Positions 1 to 6,009 of a DNA stretch of 6,181 nucleotides are shown piece after piece (position 1 is the first letter of the stretch; each line of letters begins with the position of its first letter). The stretch covers positions 1 to 6,181 of the forward strand of contig JAHIEZ010000094.1 in the NCBI GenBank assembly GCA_018901355.1, read 5' to 3'. The translations under genes were made by a program, and so were the position numbers. Source of the DNA: Patescibacteria group bacterium. Its GTDB lineage: Bacteria > Patescibacteriota > Microgenomatia > UBA12405. The notes beneath the pieces were generated by a model that saw only the letters and a program-made list of their open reading frames with translations, made no database searches and was not told the DNA's origin.

Positions 1-2122
1 ATTTTAAATTTCCCAAAATTCTTTCACTAATTGCCATCTCTCTCTTCTCTTTTCTAAATCCAAAAATAGCATCCATCAACAATTCTAAATTTTTAGACTC
101 TACTGCTTGTTCCGCTTCAACCAAATTGTCGTCCTCTCCAAATTCTTCTTTTAATAAACCGATATCCCTTTTAATAAGACTATACAAATAATTTTCGCTT
201 ACTTCTCCGTCTAAAAGCAAACTGCCGTCGTTGGCTTTAACCTCAAAAGTCAAAACCTCCCCCTCTTTTACTTCCCCTTCAAAATAGCGCCAATCCTCCT
301 TGTCAACTCTGCCACTTACCAGATGATATGTCCCATGACCAACCGCAGTCAAATTAACTTCGCATTTTTCATATTTATCTCCGTCTATCAAAATAAAACC
401 GTCGTTTCCCAAATACTCGTCTCCCTCGCAATTCAAACTCATCTCCACCGGAGAACCAACAAAAAACACCGTAGAAGAAGACAAATCGGGAACTTCTACC
501 GCGCTTATTCCCACCGTTCCTAAGTCCAACTTAGCAAAAATCTCGTCCAACAAATCTCCCACCATCTCTCCGTGTTTACCCGTGATTTCCACAAAATCGT
601 CTCCTTCAAATTTCGCACTTTTTTTCAACACCGTTCCATCACCTACTCCATCTAGATATTTTGTTGGCACCCCATCCGACCATAAACCTAAAGTTTCCTC
701 GAAAATTGATCTTGGTTTCAATATCACCCATTCTTTTGTCTTTTCTCCCACAGACACCATCTCCTCTAGTTTGCCAAATAAAGAAGCCACTGTATTATTT
801 TTTTCCACCAAATAATCATTTTTACTTTCCAAATTAGCAAAAGATAAAACCCGAGTTCCCATCTTGGCAAAGTCAAAAACCGGCAACAAGTCTTTTAAAA
901 TAGGGGAGTAAGCTCTTATTGTTTCCACTCTTGTTTCTTTGTTTTTCTTTTGTAATTGCAACAAAATATTCAGAGCAATTGACCTGATATCAAATTTATC
1001 CGACACTTTAGCTCCATTCCAAGCATCATAAGCATTAAGTGATCCTTTTTGAGGTCCACCCAAACCAATAATTTTGCCCGCCTTACTTTCATTTTTTTGA
1101 GCCCAAACTCTGGCCACCAAAGCCCCCAAACTATGACCTAACATGTCTACTTCTTCCCCAGAAGCTACTTCGTCTACAAAATCATCCAGATTTTCCGTTA
1201 TTTCATCCAAAGGTCTCCTCCAATCATAGTTCCATATAAAAAAATCTTTGTCTTCAACCAACCCCTTATCTTCCAGCGCCAATATCAATCCATCATAATT
1301 TTTGACAAACGGCGTCATTTTCCACTCTTTTGGATCAACATTTTCGTTATACACCATCGCCCGGCTATTCCAACTCGCCCCCAATCCCGGAACGATTATG
1401 AGCTTGTGAGAAATAATATCACCACCTGTTGTTGATACTTTTAAATAATCAATGGATAACGAACTCCAACTTTTGCTTCCTCCCTGCAAAGGATTTCCCA
1501 AGATAATACTGGTTGGCAAACATTGGTTGTCTTTAGTCACAAAAAGAGAATTGTCATCCAAAATAACTTCGTAAATAAACCCTGTTTTTTTTATTTGTAA
1601 AATATGCCAAACAGAAATAGGTATTTCGATTGGCCGATATTGTCTATCAACAAGATCTCCATACTCAACAAAATGATTACATTGACCGTATTTACTTAAA
1701 CTAAAGTCGTTATACATAAAAGTAGAATCGTCGTAAGTATCGTTCCAAAGAGAAAATTGATAAAAAGGATAAGAAGAAAACCCCGTATATCCAATACTTA
1801 TACCATCACCCATGGGACCCGAACTATTATATTTAAATTTCACCTCAAAAACAGTATCTGCATTAGGCGGAAAAACTTCTGTTAATTTACTATAGACAAC
1901 AGGAAAACCAAATCCATTGCTTTCTAGAGTCACAACACCATCTATAAAACTCACGCTACCCCCATTCAATATATAATTCCACTTTGAATCATCTTGATAA
2001 TTAAATTCATCCGAAAAAATATCAAAAGCCTTAATATCATTAACACCAAACACAAAAAAAGATAAAATAAAAAAAACTACATATGAAAAAAGAAACCGTA
2101 ATTTTCTTAGCATATAACCCAT
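1..2122 (-). CDS. Secreted LCAT-like alpha/beta-hydrolase (lipase/acyltransferase) with N-terminal ConA/LamG-like domain, 3'-truncated by window edge
   Basis: The reading frame is open from the ATG at 2122 to the left edge: 707 codons and no stop. Residues 1-32 form a Sec signal peptide, with a basic start, a Phe/Val/Leu-rich core and a likely cleavage after I-K-A32. Residues ~33-232 resemble a concanavalin-A/LamG-type beta-sandwich: an early DEFNY..W motif, then WHILQIKK and a closing SLSIDYLKV strand. Residues ~240-530 match the lecithin-cholesterol acyltransferase (LCAT) branch of alpha/beta hydrolases: PGLGAS (245-250), YDWRRP (299-304), nucleophile elbow GHSLGA with Ser331, GDGTV with Asp495, and GKHGEM with His517. 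A complete triad is therefore visible. The rest (to 707) holds a probable beta domain with Cys565/Cys587 and a charged helical tail; Cys148/Cys201 may form a second disulfide. The expected role is hydrolysis or transfer of acyl esters outside the membrane; the substrate is unknown. No Shine-Dalgarno site precedes the ATG. A second in-frame ATG at 2113 (M4) is an alternative start. It is transcribed divergently from the glycan operon. Confidence 0.88.
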   Translation of the reverse strand, partial: MGYMLRKLRFLFSYVVFFILSFFVFGVNDIKAFDIFSDEFNYQDDSKWNYILNGGSVSFIDGVVTLESNGFGFPVVYSKLTEVFPPNADTVFEVKFKYNSSGPMGDGISIGYTGFSSYPFYQFSLWNDTYDDSTFMYNDFSLSKYGQCNHFVEYGDLVDRQYRPIEIPISVWHILQIKKTGFIYEVILDDNSLFVTKDNQCLPTSIILGNPLQGGSKSWSSLSIDYLKVSTTGGDIISHKLIIVPGLGASWNSRAMVYNENVDPKEWKMTPFVKNYDGLILALEDKGLVEDKDFFIWNYDWRRPLDEITENLDDFVDEVASGEEVDMLGHSLGALVARVWAQKNESKAGKIIGLGGPQKGSLNAYDAWNGAKVSDKFDIRSIALNILLQLQKKNKETRVETIRAYSPILKDLLPVFDFAKMGTRVLSFANLESKNDYLVEKNNTVASLFGKLEEMVSVGEKTKEWVILKPRSIFEETLGLWSDGVPTKYLDGVGDGTVLKKSAKFEGDDFVEITGKHGEMVGDLLDEIFAKLDLGTVGISAVEVPDLSSSTVFFVGSPVEMSLNCEGDEYLGNDGFILIDGDKYEKCEVNLTAVGHGTYHLVSGRVDKEDWRYFEGEVKEGEVLTFEVKANDGSLLLDGEVSENYLYSLIKRDIGLLKEEFGEDDNLVEAEQAVESKNLELLMDAIFGFRKEKREMAISERILGNLK
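2040..2068 (+). promoter_or_regulatory. Candidate promoter for the glycosyltransferase operon
   Basis: TTAACA (2040-2045) and TAAAAT (2063-2068) each match the -35 and -10 consensus at 5 of 6 positions, and they are separated by 17 bases. Transcription would begin near 2075 and give a leader of roughly 78 bases before the ATG at 2153. This leader would be antisense to the signal-peptide region of the divergent gene. A second possible -10, TATAAC at 2113-2118, lacks a recognisable -35 box. The very short divergent gap (2123-2152) means that any promoter for the operon must lie at least partly inside the neighbouring coding region. Confidence 0.35.
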
Positions 2123-2149
2123 ACTAAAAGGTGTAAAAAGAGAAGTCAA
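2121..2149 (-). promoter_or_regulatory. Candidate sigma70-type promoter for the LCAT-like gene
   Basis: On the minus strand TTGACT (2149-2144) is followed after exactly 17 bases by TAGTAT (2126-2121), which matches the -10 consensus at 4 of 6 positions. The -10 box includes the first two bases of the ATG at 2122. Transcription would begin about 7-8 bases downstream, at or next to the A of the in-frame ATG at 2113. If the promoter is real, the mRNA would be leaderless and translation would start at M4. AT-rich DNA produces such matches by chance, so this is only a plausible site. Confidence 0.35.
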
Positions 2150-2152
2150 GTA

Positions 2153-3250
2153 ATGAAAATCGCAATTTTCCACAACCTACAAAAAGGAGGAGCTTTAAAT
2201 TTCGTAACAGAAACAGTTAGACAACTTAACAAAAAACATAACGTTGACCTGTATTGCTTCGAAAAAAATATCTCCACTTCTCTTTTTAATAAAACCCATC
2301 TCTCTAAACTTAATAAAACAAACAATGTCTTCACGTCAATGTGTCAAATCTTTTTCGAATTAAAAACCAAAAATCAAGAAATTGCCGACAAAATTAATAA
2401 AAAGAAATACGATTTAACAATTGTTTTCCCTTCCACGCTAACTCAAAGTCCTTATGTTTTGAGATATCTCAACCCAAAAAACGTCTCTATTTATATTTTT
2501 ACCGAAACAAAAAGAGAATTCTATGAAAAAACAAATTACAAAAAAACATTAAAAAACCTAATCTGTAAAATAATTAGATTTCCCATCAAACACATAGACC
2601 GAACAAATTGCAAACACGCAAAAAACATTCTCTCCATTTCCCAATACTCAGCACACCTTTTATCTAAAATTTATAAAAGAAAATCGCAAGTAGTTTATCC
2701 AGGAATGAAATTTATCGCTCCAACAAAAATATTAACTAGCAACAACAAAAAACTTCTTTCTGTTGGAGTATTGCAAAAAATTAAAGGCCATGATTTTTCG
2801 ATTAAACAAATATCAAAAATAAAATGCCAATTTACTATTCTTGGAAGAAAAAACAAAAAGGACGAAACAATAAAAAAACTAATTAAGAACAAAACAAACA
2901 TTAAGTTGATACACGATGAAAATAATCAAAAAAAAGAAAAAAGATACAAAGAACACTCCTTTTTTCTTGCCAATCAGAACAAAGAACCTTTCGGCTTATC
3001 AACACTTGAAGCTACTAACTATAACTGCTATGTCTTTGGTAAAAATGAAGGAGGAACATCAGAAATAATAAAACATGGAATTAACGGTTTTCTCTATCCC
3101 AACAGAATTAAAACAAGCGCCAAGGCTCTCCAACAAAAAATACATCAAAAAAATGTCGTTATAATTAAAAACTGTAAAATAGATTGGAAAGAATCAACAG
3201 AGCACCTGCTTTACCTTTACCACTACCTCAAAAATGAACCTACAGAATAA
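2153..3250 (+). CDS. GT4-type glycosyltransferase (GT-B fold)
   Basis: This 365-residue protein has the two-domain GT-B layout. The N-terminal acceptor half begins with MKIAIFHN and a glycine turn KGGA (11-14). The donor half starts after VYPG (181-184). Diagnostic GT4 features are SVG..(x)..KGHD at 203-213, the EPFGLSTLE block with the E-x7-E pair E278/E286, and EGGTSEIIKHGINGF at 299-313, which binds the nucleotide-sugar donor. It should act in the cytoplasm at the membrane face, adding a sugar from an NDP- or GDP-sugar to a lipid-linked glycan; donor and acceptor cannot be read from sequence. The Arg usual in the GR(x4)KG phosphate-binding motif is Val206 here, although Lys211 is kept. The protein is extremely rich in Lys, Asn and Ile. 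Only a weak purine stretch (AGAAG, 2141-2145) precedes the start. It is the first gene of a three-gene operon and its end overlaps the next gene by 17 bp. Confidence 0.88.
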   Translation: MKIAIFHNLQKGGALNFVTETVRQLNKKHNVDLYCFEKNISTSLFNKTHLSKLNKTNNVFTSMCQIFFELKTKNQEIADKINKKKYDLTIVFPSTLTQSPYVLRYLNPKNVSIYIFTETKREFYEKTNYKKTLKNLICKIIRFPIKHIDRTNCKHAKNILSISQYSAHLLSKIYKRKSQVVYPGMKFIAPTKILTSNNKKLLSVGVLQKIKGHDFSIKQISKIKCQFTILGRKNKKDETIKKLIKNKTNIKLIHDENNQKKEKRYKEHSFFLANQNKEPFGLSTLEATNYNCYVFGKNEGGTSEIIKHGINGFLYPNRIKTSAKALQQKIHQKNVVIIKNCKIDWKESTEHLLYLYHYLKNEPTE

Positions 3251-4010
3251 AAAACACCACATCTCTCTTCTCTTGCTAACCAAAAACGAGGAAGATAACA
3301 TTAAAGTGAATTTCAATTGGTTAAAAAAATGCCCAAACATAAACGAAATCGTCGTTGTTGACGATTTTTCCACCGACTCTACCATCTCTCAACTCAAAAA
3401 ACTGGCAAACCAAAACTTAAAAATAAAAATATTTAAAAGAAAATTAAACAACGATTTTAGTCAACAAAGAATTTTTGCTCTTTCAAAAACCAAAAACAAT
3501 AGAATTCTCTGGCTCGACGCCGACGAAACCCCCGGTCCTCAACTAATTAAGTTTCTTACCTCTTATAATTTTAGTTCAAAAAACAGTTTTTCTTTTAGGA
3601 GGCAAGATTTTTTTGCCGGCCACAAACTCAAACACGGTGAAACGGCAAAATTAAAATTTATCCGTTTTTTCGATAAAAGATATGGTTTATTCGAGCACCC
3701 TGTTCACGAACTTTGGATTTCTCGCCAACCCATCACTTTTTTACCCCTATTTATCTATCACCATCCTCACAAAAATCTATCTACCTTTCTTCAAAAAATA
3801 AATTATTACTCTGACATCAGAGCCCAGGAGCTTTATTCTCAAAAAATCAAAATCAATCTTCTTCAAATAATATTTTATCCGGGAATTAAACTTTTCCAAA
3901 ATTATGTTTTAAGACTGGGTTTTCTCGACTCTACTCCCGGCCTAATCATGGCTCTTTTTATGAGTCTCCATTCATTTTTAGTCCGAACCAAACTATGGCA
4001 GAAACAATAA
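3234..4010 (+). CDS. GT2 family glycosyltransferase, WaaE/KdtX-like
   Basis: The product is 258 residues with a GT-A fold. SLLLLTKNEEDNI (11-23) opens the nucleotide-binding domain. VVDDFSTDST (41-50) carries the Asp pair that contacts the nucleotide, and LDADE (94-98) is the DxD-type metal-binding motif. FRRQDFFAGH (121-130), followed by KFIRFFDKRYG and HPVHELW (155-161), matches the pattern of the WaaE/KdtX group, whose known members are lipopolysaccharide-core beta-1,4-glucosyltransferases. The C-terminal third (~205-258) is hydrophobic/amphipathic and probably sits on the membrane. The precise sugar and linkage are not predictable, and a true LPS core is unlikely in a Patescibacterium. 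The ATG lies inside the end of the preceding glycosyltransferase gene (17 bp overlap, different frame) with no Shine-Dalgarno site, which suggests translational coupling. Its own end overlaps the next gene by 16 bp. Confidence 0.9.
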   Translation: MNLQNKKHHISLLLLTKNEEDNIKVNFNWLKKCPNINEIVVVDDFSTDSTISQLKKLANQNLKIKIFKRKLNNDFSQQRIFALSKTKNNRILWLDADETPGPQLIKFLTSYNFSSKNSFSFRRQDFFAGHKLKHGETAKLKFIRFFDKRYGLFEHPVHELWISRQPITFLPLFIYHHPHKNLSTFLQKINYYSDIRAQELYSQKIKINLLQIIFYPGIKLFQNYVLRLGFLDSTPGLIMALFMSLHSFLVRTKLWQKQ

Positions 4011-5083
4011 TTCTCTTCATCATCATCCTTGTTTTTCCTTTCGGTCAATTGGCTCGGATAGACATTGATCAAATAAATTTCCCTCTAATTGATCTCCTCG
4101 TTCTCTTTCTTTCTCTTGCCAATCTAATCACCCACCTTAAACAAAAAAAACCTCCCCAAAACCTACCTCTACTTCTATTTTTAGCTTTTACCTGTCTGTC
4201 TTTTTTTATCAATCTTTATCGTTATCCTCTTGTTTCTTTCAAACCACTTCTTTATCTTTTGCGCCTCAACGCCTATTTACTTCTCTTAATTTACCCTCTC
4301 CAAATCGAAAAAATCCAAATTACAAAATTTAAAAAACTTTTCACTCTTTCTTTACTTACTACCCTTATTTTTGGACTGATTCAATATTTTTTTTGGCCGG
4401 ACCTTACCTACTTTAGTAGTCTCAATTGGGATCCTCATCTTTTCCGCCTGGTCAGCAGTTTCATCGATCCTACTTTTACCGCCATTATTTTCCTTCTTTT
4501 TTTCGTCAAAATTTACTTTTGGCCCAAATCAAAAACTAAAATCCTACTTTTGTCCTTAGTTTATCTGGCCCTTGCTCTCACCTACAGTCGATCCGCCCTC
4601 CTCTCTTTTCTTTTTATTTCTTTTGTCATCTCTCGCCACCAACAAAAAACCAAAATTTTTATTTTCAGTCTGATTTTAGTTGCCAGTACTGTTTTTCTTC
4701 TTCCTCGACAAGCCGGAGAGGGAACTAAGCTGGAAAGAAGTTCTTCTATTCTAGCCAAAATAGAAAACTATCAAGAAGCCATCCATGTTAGTCTCAAAGC
4801 ACCCCTAATTGGTCATGGTTACAACAACCTTTATTTTGCTAGAAAAATTAATATACCCCAATCACACGCTAATTTTGGCTTTGACAACAGTTTTCTCACT
4901 ATTTTGGCTACTACCGGCCTTTTTGGTCTTTTGTTATTTTTAGCCGGACTTAAAAAATTTTTTCGGCAATCAACTTTTACCCAAAAAATCGTTCTTTTAG
5001 CTGTTTTTTGCCATTCTCTCTTTGCCAACTCTCTTTTTTATCCTTGGGTTATTATTTTCATCCTAATCGATCAGATATCATAA
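3995..5083 (+). CDS. O-antigen ligase/polymerase-like (Wzy/WaaL) polytopic membrane protein
   Basis: This 362-residue protein is dominated by Leu/Ile/Phe membrane segments, roughly ten in all, starting right at the N-terminus. Family hallmarks are the TYSRSALLSF segment (196-205), a long extracytoplasmic loop (~235-300) containing LKAPLIGHGYNN (267-278), and SHANFGFDNSFL (290-301), followed by a glycine-containing helix (TTGLFGLLLF). These match the O-antigen ligase/polymerase (Wzy_C-like) family, which joins undecaprenyl-linked glycans to each other or to an acceptor on the outer face of the cytoplasmic membrane. Sequence alone does not separate polymerase from ligase. At 362 residues it is slightly shorter than the usual 400-450. 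The start overlaps the GT2 gene by 16 bp and no ribosome binding site is seen, so coupling is likely. The TAA at 5081-5083 lies inside the end of the convergent Ig-like gene. Confidence 0.85.
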   Translation: MAETIILFIIILVFPFGQLARIDIDQINFPLIDLLVLFLSLANLITHLKQKKPPQNLPLLLFLAFTCLSFFINLYRYPLVSFKPLLYLLRLNAYLLLLIYPLQIEKIQITKFKKLFTLSLLTTLIFGLIQYFFWPDLTYFSSLNWDPHLFRLVSSFIDPTFTAIIFLLFFVKIYFWPKSKTKILLLSLVYLALALTYSRSALLSFLFISFVISRHQQKTKIFIFSLILVASTVFLLPRQAGEGTKLERSSSILAKIENYQEAIHVSLKAPLIGHGYNNLYFARKINIPQSHANFGFDNSFLTILATTGLFGLLLFLAGLKKFFRQSTFTQKIVLLAVFCHSLFANSLFYPWVIIFILIDQIS

Positions 5084-5790
5084 GTTATTTCTATCGTTTT
5101 TCTTGTTTCATTCCCTGCCAAATCCCGAGCCACAACCTCAAAACTATTTTTTCCTGACTGCAGTTGCATTTTTATTTTAAAATTTCCCCCGTCATCCACC
5201 ATTGCCACCCGACCGTTAATGGTCACACTCACCCCCGACTCAGACCTGCCTATTATATCAAAATCATCATAATCTACCGTTAATTTTTCCTCTGAGGGAT
5301 TTAACATTTCCAATTCCGGAGCTTTATTGTCAAATATCACTCTTAACACTTCAGACAAATTACTGCTTCCTCCTTTTTCTGTTGTTGCTATAGCACTAAA
5401 TTCATTTTCACCTTCCGACAAATCCACCATCTCGAAAGTAAACTCTCCATCTTCCGGTACCACCATTTTTTCCAAGGCTACATCATTTTTCAGCAACTCT
5501 ACATCGACTCCCGCTTCAGCCAAACCGAAAACCACTATTCTAGCACTATTTGTTGCTTCAAAGGGAATCATCAGTCGGGGAGCCAAAGGAGGCAAAACCC
5601 GATCTGTTTTTCCCTCTCCATCCTGTTTTTTTGCATTCCCCAAAAATATGGAAAATTTCACCAGCAAAGGTAGACCAAAAGCCACCACCAAAATAAAAAA
5701 CAACACCGTCACTACTCCTAAAAAAACCGTTTTTCGGGTAATTGATTCTTCTTTGTTTTTTTCTAATCTTGAACGTCTAAACTCGGCCAT
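5071..5790 (-). CDS. Membrane-anchored protein with two bacterial Ig-like domains
   Basis: The 239-residue product has a basic cytoplasmic N-terminus (1-20, rich in Arg/Lys), one hydrophobic segment (~21-51) that should anchor it with the C-terminus outside, a short charged linker (~52-66), and two repeats of an Ig-like beta-sandwich (~68-154 and ~156-239). Each repeat has the same pattern: a G-x-(A/S)E(A/S)G-V-V-(x)-(L/I) strand, a GEF/GNF turn, and a (L)xxG-(E/K)N-(E/S)F strand ending in an A-x-(D/T) motif. The second ends with ARDLAGNET, typical of glucodextranase-B-like/bacterial Ig domains. There is no catalytic domain, so a structural, adhesive or scaffold role outside the membrane is inferred. 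The start is supported by AAGGA (5802-5798) 7 bases upstream. The stop is TGA at 5073-5071, and its last 13 bp overlap the end of the convergent O-antigen ligase-like gene. Confidence 0.85.
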   Translation of the reverse strand: MAEFRRSRLEKNKEESITRKTVFLGVVTVLFFILVVAFGLPLLVKFSIFLGNAKKQDGEGKTDRVLPPLAPRLMIPFEATNSARIVVFGLAEAGVDVELLKNDVALEKMVVPEDGEFTFEMVDLSEGENEFSAIATTEKGGSSNLSEVLRVIFDNKAPELEMLNPSEEKLTVDYDDFDIIGRSESGVSVTINGRVAMVDDGGNFKIKMQLQSGKNSFEVVARDLAGNETRKTIEITYDI

Positions 5791-5797
5791 AAATTAT

Positions 5798-5815
5798 TCC
5801 TTATGCTATATTCTA
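5798..5815 (-). promoter_or_regulatory. Ribosome binding site and possible -10 box for the Ig-like gene
   Basis: AAGGA at 5802-5798 sits 7 bases before the ATG at 5790 and is the clearest Shine-Dalgarno-like site in the window. Just upstream, TAGAAT (5815-5810) matches the -10 consensus at 5 of 6 positions, but no -35 box is found, because that position falls inside tRNA-Thr. The gene may therefore have its own weak promoter or be read through from the tRNA transcript. Confidence 0.4.
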
Positions 5816-5830
5816 TCAAAAAAATTTTTG
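5816..5830 (-). other. T-rich 3' trailer of the tRNA-Thr gene
   Basis: Immediately after the discriminator base the minus strand reads CAAAAATTTTTTTG, which contains a run of seven T (5824-5818) and is self-complementary (A5/T5). It could serve as a weak transcription end or a processing spacer. No GC-rich stem accompanies it, so I do not call it an intrinsic terminator. CCA is not encoded. Confidence 0.3.
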
Positions 5831-5902
5831 AGCCTACGGTCAGACTTGAACTGACAACCTATCCCTTACGAAGGGATTGCTCTACCATTGAGCTACGTAG
5901 GC
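5831..5902 (-). tRNA. tRNA-Thr (anticodon CGU)
   Basis: The complete cloverleaf reads on the minus strand. The acceptor stem GCCTACG/CGTAGGC has 7 perfect pairs, and the D stem GCTC/GAGC encloses a loop with G18G19. The anticodon stem ATCCC/GGGAT holds loop TTCGTAA, giving anticodon CGU, which reads ACG. The variable loop is AGGTT, and the T stem GTCAG/CTGAC encloses loop TTCAAGT. The discriminator is U, and CCA is not encoded and must be added after transcription. The gene lies 9 bases downstream of tRNA-Gly and is probably co-transcribed with it. Confidence 0.95.
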
Positions 5903-5911
5903 AAAAAAGAG

Positions 5912-5982
5912 AGCGGCTAGAGGGAATCGGACCCTCGACCTATCCTTGGGAAGGACATGTTTTACCACTAAACCATAGCCGC
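5912..5982 (-). tRNA. tRNA-Gly (anticodon CCC)
   Basis: The cloverleaf on the minus strand has acceptor GCGGCTA/TAGCCGC (7 pairs), D stem GTTT/AAAC with loop AGTGGTA (G18G19 kept), anticodon stem TGTCC/GGATA (one G-U pair), and loop TTCCCAA giving anticodon CCC, which reads GGG. A four-base variable loop GGTC precedes the T stem GAGGG/CCCTC. The discriminator is U, as expected for bacterial tRNA-Gly, and CCA is not encoded. The T loop reads TCCGATT, so position 55, normally U (pseudouridine), is C. The rest of the fold is standard. Confidence 0.94.
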
Positions 5983-5992
5983 GTTCATCAAA

Positions 5993-6001
5993 ATTTTAGC
6001 A
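5993..6001 (-). promoter_or_regulatory. Candidate extended -10 promoter for the tRNA pair
   Basis: The minus strand reads TGC (6001-5999) directly before TAAAAT (5998-5993), which fits an extended -10 element (TGn plus a 5-of-6 -10 box). Initiation would fall about 3 bases before the mature 5' end of tRNA-Gly at 5982. No -35 box is found at the right distance. The site lies in the 27-bp gap after the LysM gene stop. Confidence 0.35.
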
Positions 6002-6009
6002 CAATCAGT

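Noticed and set aside
323..815. Two short plus-strand frames (323-523 and 582-815)
   Set aside because: Both lie inside the long minus-strand LCAT-like frame, which carries catalytic motifs there. The short frames have no start signals or domain features.
2146..3385. Short minus-strand frames at 2146-2334, 2695-2901 and 3194-3385
   Set aside because: They are opposite well-supported glycosyltransferase genes and their hydrophobic look reflects antisense Lys/Asn/Glu codons.
4831..5028. Minus-strand frame of 65 codons
   Set aside because: It is antisense to conserved motifs of the O-antigen ligase-like gene and has no ribosome binding site or domain.
5071..5073. UGA recoded as glycine (SR1/Gracilibacteria code)
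   Set aside because: The Ig-like domain ends naturally at this TGA, and reading through adds only a short tail to the next TAA. The long frames contain no internal in-frame TGA.
5816..5831. A5/T7 palindrome after tRNA-Thr as an intrinsic terminator
   Set aside because: The stem would consist almost only of A-T pairs with no GC-rich core, so it is reported only as a T-rich trailer.
5327..5854. Plus-strand open frame of 175 codons opposite the Ig-like gene
   Set aside because: It is low-complexity, Ser/Thr/Lys-rich, has no recognisable domain and runs into tRNA-Thr. The minus-strand frame has a clear anchor-plus-Ig architecture and a Shine-Dalgarno site, so this is an antisense shadow.
5912..5982. 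tRNA-Gly as a special peptidoglycan-synthesis tRNA like those of staphylococci
   Set aside because: Those tRNAs alter the D-loop GG as well as the T loop. Here G18G19 and the rest of the core are intact, and only position 55 differs.
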